From positions 1 through 11,164 of the forward strand of contig JBKPCD010000299.1 in assembly GCA_046727175.1 (NCBI GenBank): a stretch of 11,164 bases of DNA, in the 5' to 3' direction. Below, one piece after another: positions 1-7,371 of the stretch. Position 1 is the first letter of the stretch. The number at the start of each line of letters is the position of its first letter. This DNA comes from JBKPCD01 sp046727175 (GTDB taxonomy: Bacteria; Acidobacteriota; Vicinamibacteria; Vicinamibacterales; 2-12-FULL-66-21). The position numbers and the translations under genes are program-made. Under the pieces are notes generated by a model. The model worked only from the letters and a program-made list of their open reading frames with translations. It ran no database searches and was not told where the DNA came from.

Positions 1-164
1 GCGAGCCAGAACAAGCGGTCGCGCGTCTGGAATCGCGAGCGCGTGGTCGTACGCTTCACCGCCATCAACTGTTGTCGGAGTGCCAGGTTCTCTAATACCA
101 ACTCCCGATGGCCGCGAAGCGCCAACGACAGCGCGCGGCCCGCCACAATGAGCAGCCCCAGCAT
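1..164 (-). CDS. Integrase-type transposase, 5' end only (runs off the left edge)
   Basis: The minus strand reads from an ATG at 164-162 to the window edge without a stop, giving about 54 residues. The start is MLGLLIVAGRALSLALRG, followed by a stretch containing HRELVLENLALRQQL and then RFQTRDRLFWL. The ENLALRQQL block followed by a basic stretch and RDRLFW is the usual N-terminus of stand-alone IS3/IS481-like integrase-core transposases common in acidobacterial genomes. The catalytic DDE domain would lie to the left of the window and cannot be checked. The frame is open upstream to a TGA at 236-234, but 164 is the only good ATG. It diverges from the RidA gene, with about 180 bp between them. 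It belongs to a different subfamily from the two integrase copies further right, whose N-terminus has an EENRVLRRQ motif instead. Confidence 0.72.
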   Translation of the reverse strand, partial: MLGLLIVAGRALSLALRGHRELVLENLALRQQLMAVKRTTTRSRFQTRDRLFWL

Positions 165-346
165 GCGTCGATCGTGGCGGGCGTCGGCGGGGAATTCAAC
201 GGCATGCGCGAGCCGGACGACTTCTGGCGAGGCTCACAGGATCGCGTCCACCAGCAGCCATCGGCATCCGCTGAATCGGCGATCTCCGCCGGCGGCCGTT
301 CCGGGGGCGCCGGGGGCGGGGCAAGCTCTTGAAGAAGGGGACGGAC

Positions 347-816
347 ATGAAACGACTGTTGATTGCCGCATTCATCGCGACTCCAGTGTTACTCTTCGCG
401 CAGGTGAAGCGCACCAACCCGCCGGCGCTGTCGAAGCCGACCGGCTCACGCACGTCGTGGCGGTGCCCGGTCCGGCGAAGATGGTGTTCATCGCCGGCCA
501 GGTCGCGCTCGACAAAGACGGCAATGTCGTCGGCGCGGGCGATATGAAGGCGCAGGCCGAACAGGTGTTCAAGAACCTCGAGGCGGCGCTCGCCGCGGCC
601 GGCGCGAAGTTCACCGACGTGGTGAAGATGAATGCCTACGTCACCGACATGGACAAGGCGCCCGCGGTGCGCGAGGTGCGCGCGAAATACTTCGGCGAGA
701 CCACGCCCGCGAGCACGCTGGTGCAGGTCGTCAAGCTGGCGCGGCCCGAGTTCATCTTGGAGATCGAAGTAATCGCGGCGCTGCCCAATGTTGCGCGGGC
801 CGTTCCCACGAAATGA
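347..816 (+). CDS. Secreted RidA-family (YjgF/YER057c/UK114) protein, broken by one frameshift
   Basis: The ATG at 347 follows a good ribosome site (GAAGAAGGGG, 331-340) and starts a Sec signal peptide, MKRLLIAAFIATPVLLFA. The first 33 codons are in one frame, ending PALSKPTG. The RidA fold then continues in another frame from THVVAVPGPAKMVFIAGQ to the TGA at 814-816. A two-base remnant (TC, 446-447) lies where one codon, probably TAC, belongs, so one base is missing. The joined protein would be about 156 residues: a normal RidA domain plus the leader. RidA proteins hydrolyse reactive imines and enamines, using an Arg in a P-A-R-S/T motif. Here that motif reads PAST, so the catalytic Arg is replaced by Ser, as in Rid subfamilies without proven deaminase activity. 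Export and loss of Arg make classical RidA chemistry doubtful. The stop overlaps the next gene's start (ATGA). Confidence 0.85.
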
Positions 817-1655
817 AATCGACGTTCGGCGCGTTTTCGTTCGACACGGCGGCGCGCGAGCTGCGGCGCGACGGCGAGGTCGTCAAGCTGCAGTCGCAGC
901 CGGCGCAAGTGCTCGCGGTTCTGATCGAGCACGCCGGCGAAGTCGTGACGCGCGACGCGCTGCGACAGGCGATCTGGGGCGACGAAACCTTCGTTGATTT
1001 CGACAAGGGCTTGAACTTCGCGATCGCGCAGGTGCGGACGGCGCTTGGCGATTCGGCCGACTCGCCGAGCTACATTCGTACCTTTCCGAAACGCGGGTAT
1101 CAGTTCATCGCACCGATCGATAGTACGTGGGGCAGGACTTCAGTCCTGCCGAACCGGAGCCGCAGGGCTGAAGCCCTGCGCCACGTACTGATTCCGCTCG
1201 TCGCTGCAGTCGCCGTCGCTGTGGTCGTCATCGTCATCTGGCAGACCGCGCGGCCGTCTGCTGGCCCTGCTCATACCATCGCGGTCGCGCGGTTCGACAA
1301 CCAGACGGGCCTCGCCGATTATGACCGCTACGCGCAGGACGTCACCGACGCGCTGGTCGGCGAGCTGACCGCCTCAGGCACCGGACGCTTCGCCGTCATC
1401 GGCAACGCCGCCGTCCTGCGCCTTCCCCGCGACCAGCGCGACATCGTCAAGATCGGTGCCGATCTCAAGGCGGGCTATATAGTCCTCGGGCAGATCCAGC
1501 GAGAAGGGGAGAAGGTGCGCGTCCTCGCACATCTCATCCGCCTGCCCGAGCAGACGCACCTGTGGGTGACGCGCGTCGAGGCCGTTCCGTCGGAGCTCAC
1601 GCCGCCGGCGGGGCTGGCCCAGCGGATTTCGCGCGAGTTTCTGGGCAAACTATAA
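813..1655 (+). CDS. Winged-helix (CadC/ToxR-like) membrane regulator with TolB/FlgO-like sensor domain
   Basis: Residues 4-102 form an OmpR-type winged helix (Trans_reg_C), starting FGAFSFDTAARELRRDGE and ending in the wing hairpin FPKRGYQFIA. One membrane segment follows (about 125-143, VLIPLVAAVAVAVVVIVIW). The outer domain (about 155-280) starts IAVARFDNQTG and has GYIVLGQIQREGEKVRVLAHLI and THLWVTRVEA, like the TolB/FlgO-like N-terminal domain found in adenylate-cyclase and TPR one-component proteins. By family analogy it would bind DNA from the membrane in response to an envelope signal; the target is unknown. Residues 104-126, between winged helix and membrane segment, are encoded by a nested palindromic element (1123-1188) inserted in frame. 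The ATG at 813 overlaps the RidA stop and has no clear ribosome site, so translation is probably coupled. Confidence 0.85.
   Translation: MKSTFGAFSFDTAARELRRDGEVVKLQSQPAQVLAVLIEHAGEVVTRDALRQAIWGDETFVDFDKGLNFAIAQVRTALGDSADSPSYIRTFPKRGYQFIAPIDSTWGRTSVLPNRSRRAEALRHVLIPLVAAVAVAVVVIVIWQTARPSAGPAHTIAVARFDNQTGLADYDRYAQDVTDALVGELTASGTGRFAVIGNAAVLRLPRDQRDIVKIGADLKAGYIVLGQIQREGEKVRVLAHLIRLPEQTHLWVTRVEAVPSELTPPAGLAQRISREFLGKL
1123..1188. repeat. REPIN-like nested palindrome inside the regulator gene
   Basis: This is a 66-bp element. Perfect outer arms GTACGTGG (1123-1130) and CCACGTAC (1181-1188) enclose two perfect hairpins, each of 9-bp stem and 2-nt loop. They are GGCAGGACTTCAGTCCTGCC (1131-1150) and CGCAGGGCTGAAGCCCTGCG (1161-1180), separated by a 10-nt spacer. 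The two hairpins resemble each other, as the two REP units of a REPIN do. The length is 22 codons and contains no stop, so the host reading frame is kept. Confidence 0.85.
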
Positions 1656-1741
1656 CCAGCTAATCTTTTCCTCATCGATTTGGCCGGCAACTCGCTGGCG
1701 GTCGCGGGGCGGCGCGCGTATAACTCGCCATGGAGGAACCG

Positions 1742-2542
1742 ATGCGTCACCTGTTTTCGCGCCGCAGTTTTTTGAGCACAACCTCGATGGCATTGCCCAT
1801 CGCGCGCATGTCCGCTTTCGAACAGCAGGGTGAAGGCGGCAGCTCCGCCGTCGCCGACACTTATCCGATGCAAGCGCCCGCCATGGTTCGCGAAGCGGTC
1901 GTCGCGTCGCACGGCAACGTCAAGCGCATCAAGGAGCTGGTCGATGCGCATCCCGCGCTGGCGCGCGCCGCCTACGACTGGGGTTTTGGCGACTGGGAAG
2001 ACTGCCTGGGCGCGGCGTCTCACGTCGGAAACCGCGAAATCGCGGAATATCTGATCGCGAAGGGCGCCCGGCCGACGCTGTTTTCGGCGACGATGCTCGG
2101 GCAGCTCGACGCGGTGAAGGCGTTCCTCGCCGCGCAGCCGGGCGCGCAGCGGATTCCCGGGCCGCACAGCATTCCGCTGCTCGCCCACGCGAAAGCCGGG
2201 GGGCCGGCCGCGGCCGCCGTTTACAGCTACCTCGAATCGCTTGGCGACGCGGACGCACCGAAGACCGAGCCGATCTCGGACGAGGAGAAGGCGGCCCTCG
2301 TGGGCGCGTACGTCTTCGGCCGCGGCGCCGCCGATCGGATCGACATCACGCTGGACAAGGGCGCACTCATGCTGCAGCGGCAGGGGATGCCGTTCGCCCG
2401 CGGCCTGCGCCACCTCGGCAACCGCGAGTTCCATCCGGCGGGCGCGGCGGCAGTGCGCGTCAAGTTCGCGAATGCCAGCGGCGGGGCTACGCTGACCGTC
2501 ACCGACGGAGACATCGTCGTCACGGCCACACGGCGATCGTAA
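1742..2542 (+). CDS. Tat-exported ankyrin-repeat protein
   Basis: The ATG at 1742 is preferred because GGAGGA (1732-1737) lies just upstream. An in-frame ATG at 1730 would add four residues and could be a leaderless start, since a TATAAC box sits at 1719-1724. The N-terminus contains SRRSFLSTTSMALPIA, a twin-arginine signal, so the protein probably crosses the membrane folded. Residues about 48-140 hold ankyrin-type helix pairs (HGNVKRIKELVDAHPALA, GNREIAEYLIAKGA, GQLDAVKAFLAAQPGA). The last 80 residues (from EEKAALVGAYVF) look like a small beta domain of the DUF3471 type often found at the end of secreted hydrolases. Ankyrin repeats usually bind other proteins; the partner is unknown. It is 86 bp downstream of the regulator gene on the same strand, but an operon link is unproven. 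Confidence 0.8.
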   Translation: MRHLFSRRSFLSTTSMALPIARMSAFEQQGEGGSSAVADTYPMQAPAMVREAVVASHGNVKRIKELVDAHPALARAAYDWGFGDWEDCLGAASHVGNREIAEYLIAKGARPTLFSATMLGQLDAVKAFLAAQPGAQRIPGPHSIPLLAHAKAGGPAAAAVYSYLESLGDADAPKTEPISDEEKAALVGAYVFGRGAADRIDITLDKGALMLQRQGMPFARGLRHLGNREFHPAGAAAVRVKFANASGGATLTVTDGDIVVTATRRS

Positions 2543-2595
2543 ACGACATACGATGGGGTAGGGGCGCTCGTCCCACGGGATTTTGCGTTCTGGTC

Positions 2596-2823
2596 ATGAC
2601 GCTGCTGGCGGCTGGGTGCTCCGGCGATCCGCCGGCGGCGCCGACGCCTGAGCAGCTCGCGGGCGCCTGGCGGCTGGTCGCGATGCGACCTGTGGGCCAG
2701 GCCGAACTGCCGGCGCCGGCCGGCGCCGCCTACAGCGTGACCTTTGCCGGCGACCGCGTGTCGATCCGCGCCGACTGCAACACGTGCAGCGGCGTGTTCT
2801 CGCTCTCAGGGCAGAGACGATAG
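2596..2823 (+). CDS. Truncated HslJ/META-domain lipoprotein stub
   Basis: The 75-residue product starts MTLLAAGCSGDPPAAPTPEQ, which contains a lipobox-like LAAGC. It continues with LAGAWRLVAMRPVG, YSVTFAGDRVSIRADCNTCS and GVFSLSGQ, the first half of an HslJ/META domain with its G-x-W-x-L and C-N-x-C-x-G motifs. It stops at a TAG right after SGQRR, where the family would continue for about 50 residues, so the 3' half is missing. The signal peptide is also too short. An ATG at 2553 would give a proper lipoprotein leader (MGRGARPTGFCVLVMTLLA) if one extra T near 2559 were removed. The stub is 98 bp from the end of an insertion element. It is probably a non-functional remnant. Confidence 0.6.
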   Translation: MTLLAAGCSGDPPAAPTPEQLAGAWRLVAMRPVGQAELPAPAGAAYSVTFAGDRVSIRADCNTCSGVFSLSGQRR

Positions 2824-2828
2824 GAAAC

Positions 2829-2842
2829 ATTAGGGCCCTAAT
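2829..2842. repeat. Perfect 14-bp palindrome
   Basis: ATTAGGGCCCTAAT reads the same on both strands. It sits six bases after the stop of the HslJ stub and before the insertion element end at 2922. It could be an operator-like site or part of an insertion scar; nothing in the sequence decides. Confidence 0.6.
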
Positions 2843-2871
2843 CGCGGCTATTGTCTAATCACGGCTATCGC
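2838..2871. repeat. Two 17-bp imperfect tandem repeats
   Basis: CTAATCGCGGCTATTGT (2838-2854) is followed directly by CTAATCACGGCTATCGC (2855-2871), matching at 14 of 17 positions. The first copy overlaps the right arm of the adjacent palindrome. The role is unknown; a paired binding site or a slippage scar are both possible. Confidence 0.55.
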
Positions 2872-2921
2872 ATGCCGAACCGTGAGCCAGGGCTCGCCGG
2901 CTACGGCTTCTGGTGGCGTTC

Positions 2922-3760
2922 TGTCCCACCAATCGCCCAAAGACGACGAACGGGTGATCAAGCGGCGCGCCTGTAGTATTTGAGCAGTCCACCGAGGCGT
3001 TGCTGACGATGAACGCAACCGCCTCTGGCACGTGGTGGATCCTCAATCAAGGCGTTCTCGAGACCTTGATGGTTCCTCTCGCGGTGGCAGTGCGCAACGA
3101 ACTCGGTCACCGCGTGTCGGAGGTGCCGTTCGCCCAAGAGAATCATCCGGTCGAGACACTCCTCCTTGATCGAGCGCACAAACCGCTCCGCGTGCGCGTT
3201 CGGGGCCTGATACGGCGTCTGCACGACCCGAATCCCCGCCTCGTTCAACCGGCCGCGCACGGCCGCACTCCACTTCGCATCCCGATCGCAGATCAGCACG
3301 CGACCCGTCTCCGCGTCCGCCATCGTCAGCGTCCGCACGACTTGTCGCATGAACGTTTCCTCCGGATGCGGCGTGGTGCCCAGGATGCGCACTCGCCGTG
3401 ACGCGAGGTCGATGACGAATACCGTGTAGAACGTCACCAGCCCTCGCCACGTCCAGACCTCCGTGGTGAAGAAATCGGCGCCCGCGATGGCCCGCCAGTG
3501 CGACCCGCAGAAACGTCTGCCATGAAGTCGGGCGGTTCGGCGCCGGTGCCAGCCCCTGCGCCTTGATGATCCGCGCGATCGTCGAACGGCCGACATGATG
3601 GCCAAGATTCTTAAGAGCACCCTGGATCCGCGTGTAGCCCCACGTCGGATTCTCCTCCGCCATCCGCACCACGAGTTGGCGGATCTCGGCCAGGACACCG
3701 CGACGCCCGGTTCGCCTTTTCGGAAACGTCCACTTGCGCGCCACCAGCTGCCGGTATCTC
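2922..3760 (-). mobile_element. Decayed integrase-type insertion element, 5' end lost
   Basis: The 3' end of the element (left on the plus strand) begins with TGTCCC at 2922, exactly 30 bases beyond the transposase stop. The element at 10003-11158 has the matching GGGACA exactly 30 bases after its own stop, which supports this boundary. The 5' part of the element, including roughly the first 80-90 transposase codons, is missing. Homology stops near 3759, just short of the stop of the PD40 gene at 3774. No second terminal repeat is seen. Confidence 0.65.
2958..3759 (-). pseudogene. Integrase-core (DDE) transposase pseudogene
   Basis: On the minus strand the reading begins at RYRQLVARKWTFPKRR (from about 3759) and runs through an HTH_21-like stretch (RRGVLAEIRQLVVRMAEENP) to RPTSWQTFLR in one frame. 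It then jumps frame and continues SHWRAIAGADFFTTEV to the end (LGGLLKYYRRAA, TGA at 2960-2958). One extra base near 3502-3504 explains the jump. The catalytic residues remain (D of GADFF, D of CDRD, E of HAERF), but two residues are lost next to the Glu: NAHAERF here against NANAYAERF in the copy at 10069-11122. The N-terminus is absent. Protein similarity to that copy is high, but many third positions differ, so they are not recent duplicates. Confidence 0.8.
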
Positions 3761-3773
3761 TGCGCGGCACCAC

Positions 3774-5957
3774 TCAGTGACGCGACCGGTCGAGGCGGGC
3801 ATCCCAGTTCAGAACGACGTAGATAGGTGATGATCCCACTTGCCGTTTCAACAGGAAGCGCTGGCCGTCGGGCGTCACATCGTAAACCTGGCCACTGACT
3901 CCTGTCGGCGCCAGACCCGAGGCGCGAAACAACACGCGACCGGCCGAATCACTCGGCGTCCGCTGCGGATCGATCGGGATCGCGACGATCGACGAATCCT
4001 TCGACAGATAGTACAGTTCCTGCCCGTCCGCTCGCCAGCGGGGTGTTGATGCCGCGTCGGCTACCGTGCGACGGCCTTCGTTGAAGGGCGTGGTGCTCAC
4101 GTAAATAGCCTGCTCCGAGACGATGCCCGCGGTCTCGGGCATGCCATACGCCAACCATCGTTCATCGGAAGATAGTCGCGCATCGCTTGGATAGAAGCCC
4201 CCGATGCGCACCAGCGGTGCGGGCTTGCCGCGGTCGAGTTCCCAGAGATCGAACGGCAGCGCAGCTCGCCGCGCAGCGTAGACAACGTGTGTCGAGTGAA
4301 GGACCTGCAAGGGCGTCACCGGGTTGTCGGTGTCGAGCAAGAGTTCCTCCGGGCCGACCGTCGTTGCCTGTCGGCGATAGATGCGCCAGCGCCCCCCGCG
4401 CCGCGAGCAGTACACCACATGCAGCCCGTCCTCCGTCCAGACCGGATCGCTGTCCCAATCGGGATCATCCGTCACCCGCACTTCACGCTCGTCGTCAAAG
4501 ACCCAGACGTCGCTCGTGCCCGTGCGCGGGTCCACTCGCGCGGCGGCAACACGTCGTCCATCTGGCGCGATGGAGAAGTTGAGATACGTCGCCGGTCGCG
4601 CAGCCACGTTCTGCGGCTTGCCGGCGCGATCGACCCACACCAACTCGGTGGTGAGGGGTTTGCGAAATGCCATGACGCCGGCTTCTGATATGGCGGCCAG
4701 CACGCGGCCGGTTCGGGGGTTATAAGCCACACTGTCCGCCAAGGGAACGGGCTCGCCCGTCAGGCGCAGACGGTCTGTGTCGAACCGCTGCACGTATAGC
4801 GTTCCCGAACGTGCAAAAGACAGCAGGCCAAGACAGACGTACGTGCTCGATGACAACGCATCGAGCAGACGGCTGCCGCCCGGTTTCCCGAACTCCCCGA
4901 TGTAAACACCGGAGGCCGACGCATCGGAGCCCGCGACCGTGTAGAGGAAGCGCCGACCATCTGGCAGAAAATGCGGCCATGCGACGCACCCCTCGCATCG
5001 CGCATCCAGAGCTGGAGCTAGCCGCTGCGGCGAACCTCCCGACGCAGGCACCACATACATTCCGTCGGCCGGCACGCTGAAGAGAATCTGGCTGTTGCGG
5101 CTCCATGTGCCGCCCAGCGATCGTGGACTAGCCAAGGACGCGATCACGCGGACAGCGCCGGACGTGACGTCTACGGCCTTCAGCCGCCGCTCCGCAAAAA
5201 ACGCGATCGTTCGGCTGTCGGGTGACCAAAATGGCTGGGCGGCTCCTTCGGTGCCGTTCAGTTGGCGCGAAAGCGTGGACGCGAGCGGCCGAAGCCAGAG
5301 AGAACTTGACCCGCTCGCGTCGATGGCCACAAATGACAAGTACTCGCCGTCCGGCGAGAGGGCCAGCATCCCGCCCGACGTAGAGAATCGGTGGGACTCC
5401 GGCTCGGGGACTGTGAACTCAACGAGGGCGCGCGGCGGGTCCTTGACGGAAACCCGCTGTGCTACGAACCCTCCAACAGCGGCCATGAGAGCGGCAATGC
5501 CGATCAGCGCAAGGAATCTGCCGCTCGGCTGCCTTGCCGCGGCTGCGGGTAGGGAAGACAAGGCTTCAGGAGTCGGCGCTTCGGGAGGTCCGCCGGTGGG
5601 CGGTGTGGGGCCGACGCGGACAGGGCGTACAGCAGCGACGAATCTGTAGCCCCGCCGCGGAACGGTCGCAATGAACCGGGGACGATTCGCGTCGTCACCG
5701 AGCACGCGCCGCAAGGTGGAGATGTTCTGGGCGAGCGTGTCATCCTCGACGACGATCTCACGCCAGACGGCATGCAAGAGCTCGTCTTTCTCAACGACAC
5801 GCCCGGCGCGCTCGATCAACGCGACGAGCGTGTCTGCTGCTTTGGGCGTGAGGGCGAGCAGTTCCCCATCCTTGTAAAGGCAGCGCAGCCTTCCATCGAA
5901 CCTGTACGGCCCGAAGTAGTAATCGACCGGTGGCCGATTGGATAGATCTGCCGACAT
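3774..5957 (-). CDS. Winged-helix membrane protein with PD40/TolB-type beta-propeller
   Basis: The 727-residue protein starts with an OmpR-type winged helix (about 15-110, YYFGPYRFDGRLRCLYKDGE to VPRRGYRFVAAV). A Pro/Ala-rich linker and one membrane helix follow (about 148-166, FLALIGIAALMAAVGGFVA). The remaining 550 residues carry repeated PD40 propeller signatures such as ALSPDGEYLSFVA, FWSPDSRTIAFFA, FLPDGRRFLYTV, IAPDGRRVAAARV, WTEDGLHVVYCSRR, WRADGQELYYLS and VTPDGQRFLLKRQ. This is the common acidobacterial CadC-like architecture: DNA binding inside, propeller sensor in the periplasm. Ligand and target genes are unknown. The ATG at 5957 lies just before the winged helix; no strong ribosome site is visible, and a TATAGT box lies at 6001-5996 on the minus strand. 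The C-terminus (VVLNWDARLDRSRH) looks natural and stops just short of the insertion element remnant. Confidence 0.9.
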   Translation of the reverse strand: MSADLSNRPPVDYYFGPYRFDGRLRCLYKDGELLALTPKAADTLVALIERAGRVVEKDELLHAVWREIVVEDDTLAQNISTLRRVLGDDANRPRFIATVPRRGYRFVAAVRPVRVGPTPPTGGPPEAPTPEALSSLPAAAARQPSGRFLALIGIAALMAAVGGFVAQRVSVKDPPRALVEFTVPEPESHRFSTSGGMLALSPDGEYLSFVAIDASGSSSLWLRPLASTLSRQLNGTEGAAQPFWSPDSRTIAFFAERRLKAVDVTSGAVRVIASLASPRSLGGTWSRNSQILFSVPADGMYVVPASGGSPQRLAPALDARCEGCVAWPHFLPDGRRFLYTVAGSDASASGVYIGEFGKPGGSRLLDALSSSTYVCLGLLSFARSGTLYVQRFDTDRLRLTGEPVPLADSVAYNPRTGRVLAAISEAGVMAFRKPLTTELVWVDRAGKPQNVAARPATYLNFSIAPDGRRVAAARVDPRTGTSDVWVFDDEREVRVTDDPDWDSDPVWTEDGLHVVYCSRRGGRWRIYRRQATTVGPEELLLDTDNPVTPLQVLHSTHVVYAARRAALPFDLWELDRGKPAPLVRIGGFYPSDARLSSDERWLAYGMPETAGIVSEQAIYVSTTPFNEGRRTVADAASTPRWRADGQELYYLSKDSSIVAIPIDPQRTPSDSAGRVLFRASGLAPTGVSGQVYDVTPDGQRFLLKRQVGSSPIYVVLNWDARLDRSRH

Positions 5958-6027
5958 CGCGCAGAGCGGATCGCGACCGCGGTGACGTCGGCGCCACTAT
6001 ACTGCAAAGCAGGAACGCAGCGCGCCT

Positions 6028-7224
6028 TTAGTGATGCGGCTTTTTCGCTGACGGGATACGGACCACGGTCACTGTGTTGGTCCCGTTTGGGTCCTCAGGT
6101 TCGCTGTCAACGGCGACAACATCTATCTGCCTGCTGATGCCGCGCAGTGCAATCGTCACATGGTTGTTTGTTCCCGCGATTCCCGACAGCGCGGTCTGGA
6201 TCGCGCCGAACGCTTCGAAGTCGACGACCTGGTTACCCGAGACCTTCGATCCTGTCAGCGAGACTGACACCGTGTTGTCCGACGTGGCGTTCGTTAGTGT
6301 CGTCGAGAGGCCGCCAGCGATGCGGATGCCGCCTGGATCGATGCCGCCGATCGGGGCCGTGTTGTCGATGAATTGCGAGCCGAACGCCTCGAACACGGTG
6401 GAGTTCGAGTTCGCCACGCCCGTCGGCGACTGATTAAGGCCGCCCGCGATCAGGCACCCACGAGCATTCGCGAAGAATCGGTCACCAGACGAACGCACGT
6501 AAACGGTGGCGTGGCTCGATCGATTGTTCGCGACGATGCAGCCGAGCTGAAAGCCGTGAGCACGATTGCCGCTCAGGGTCGCGACGATGACTCCATTGTC
6601 AGCTCCGACGAAGTTGGCCAGCCGAATGCCCTCGCTCATCGTTCCTGGTAGCAGCTGCTCCGGGCCAAAAAACTCGTTGTCAACGATCTCGGCATCGATC
6701 CGCCGCCCGACCATCGTCGCACCCGCGTTCCGGACGTCAATGCCGCGCGAACTTCCACCGGAGACGACGTGGGCGACTCTAATCCGTGTGGTGGGCGTGC
6801 CCGTGAGCTCCGTCGCGATGCCTGCCGCCGCCGCAGGGTTTCCCAAGACGGTCAGCCATTCGATCGTGTTGCTGCCTCGTCCGATCCGGACTGCCCCCGT
6901 GCGGCCGAACGGTACGCTGAATGACAACTGCGGATCCGAGGCGTCGATGGTGACCGCGGCGCGATCGCCTTCCACGCCGATCAGCGACATGTCAGTCTGG
7001 AGCTCCAGGCGACCGCCGTTCGGCCGATCCGCCGATAACACGTACCGGCCGGGAGCCAGGACGACGGTAGCACCTGCATTCGCCGGGTCGTTCACGGCCC
7101 CGTACAGCTCATCCACGTTAGCGACGACGATGCTGAAATCGCTTTCTATTGCCGCACGACCGGGCACAGATGAGGTAAGCGCCCCTGCCAAGAGCGCCAT
7201 CGTCACAAGCTGCCTTTGTCGCAT
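6028..7224 (-). CDS. Secreted right-handed parallel beta-helix protein
   Basis: The 398-residue protein starts with a Sec signal (MRQRQLVTMALLAGALTSSVPGRAA begins in two parts: a basic MRQRQ, then a hydrophobic core, with likely cleavage after GRAA). A GGGAG ribosome site (7236-7232) lies 7 nt before the ATG. After an entry segment (GATVVLAPGRYVLSAD, SLIGVEGDRAAVTIDA) typical of pectate-lyase-like folds, the chain has repeating short strands with Asn/Gly turns, for example GIDVRNAGATM, EIVDNEFFG, GIRLANFVG, TLSGNRAHG, CLIAGGL, QFIDNTAPIGG and SKVSGNQVVD. This supports a right-handed parallel beta-helix, either an extracellular carbohydrate-active or a surface protein. No catalytic residues can be assigned, so an enzyme activity is not claimed. 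Its upstream region is shared with that of the lipoprotein gene ending at 7372. Confidence 0.8.
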   Translation of the reverse strand: MRQRQLVTMALLAGALTSSVPGRAAIESDFSIVVANVDELYGAVNDPANAGATVVLAPGRYVLSADRPNGGRLELQTDMSLIGVEGDRAAVTIDASDPQLSFSVPFGRTGAVRIGRGSNTIEWLTVLGNPAAAAGIATELTGTPTTRIRVAHVVSGGSSRGIDVRNAGATMVGRRIDAEIVDNEFFGPEQLLPGTMSEGIRLANFVGADNGVIVATLSGNRAHGFQLGCIVANNRSSHATVYVRSSGDRFFANARGCLIAGGLNQSPTGVANSNSTVFEAFGSQFIDNTAPIGGIDPGGIRIAGGLSTTLTNATSDNTVSVSLTGSKVSGNQVVDFEAFGAIQTALSGIAGTNNHVTIALRGISRQIDVVAVDSEPEDPNGTNTVTVVRIPSAKKPHH

Positions 7225-7336
7225 ACGTCATCTCCCGCCACTCGCCTAAGTACGCGCGCCGCCGATGCCGGTGACAGCCGGAGACTAGCCGTTGCGATGA
7301 TGAAAGTCGTGAAGGATCGGCTGAAAAAGGTTGAAA
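7225..7336 (-). promoter_or_regulatory. Leader of the beta-helix gene, copy 1 of a duplicated upstream element
   Basis: The block at 7303-7336 is 34 nt long and matches 8265-8298 at 33 positions; on the plus strand it begins AAAGTCGTGAAGGATCGGCT. It lies 78 nt before the ATG at 7224. Two shorter matching blocks lie closer to the gene: CCGGTGAC (7268-7275) and CGCCTAAG (7243-7250). The 35-nt distance between CCGGTGAC and the long block is nearly the same in copy 2 (36 nt). The position upstream of two same-strand genes suggests a shared promoter, operator or 5' leader; which of these is not decided. Confidence 0.6.
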
Positions 7337-7371
7337 ATGAATCGAAGCGCGCGACCGCCGAACATTTCTAG

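Noticed and set aside
43..816. A long plus-strand open frame that includes the RidA domain with an extra 130-residue N-terminus
   Set aside because: The first part overlaps the minus-strand transposase start and has no family features. The RidA leader peptide with a good ribosome site lies in another frame from 347, so the long frame is an artefact of the missing base.
1656..1741. Possible terminator hairpin after the regulator gene (GCCGG...CTGGC)
   Set aside because: The stem is only about five pairs including a G-T pair, and no T-run follows.
1475..2434. A 319-residue minus-strand open frame
   Set aside because: It lies opposite the regulator and ankyrin genes, is rich in Arg and low-complexity sequence, and has no recognisable domain; it is a high-GC shadow.
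5504..5997. Short open frames near the start of the PD40 gene
   Set aside because: They are out-of-frame shadows of the winged-helix domain; codon use and domain content support only the 3774-5957 frame.
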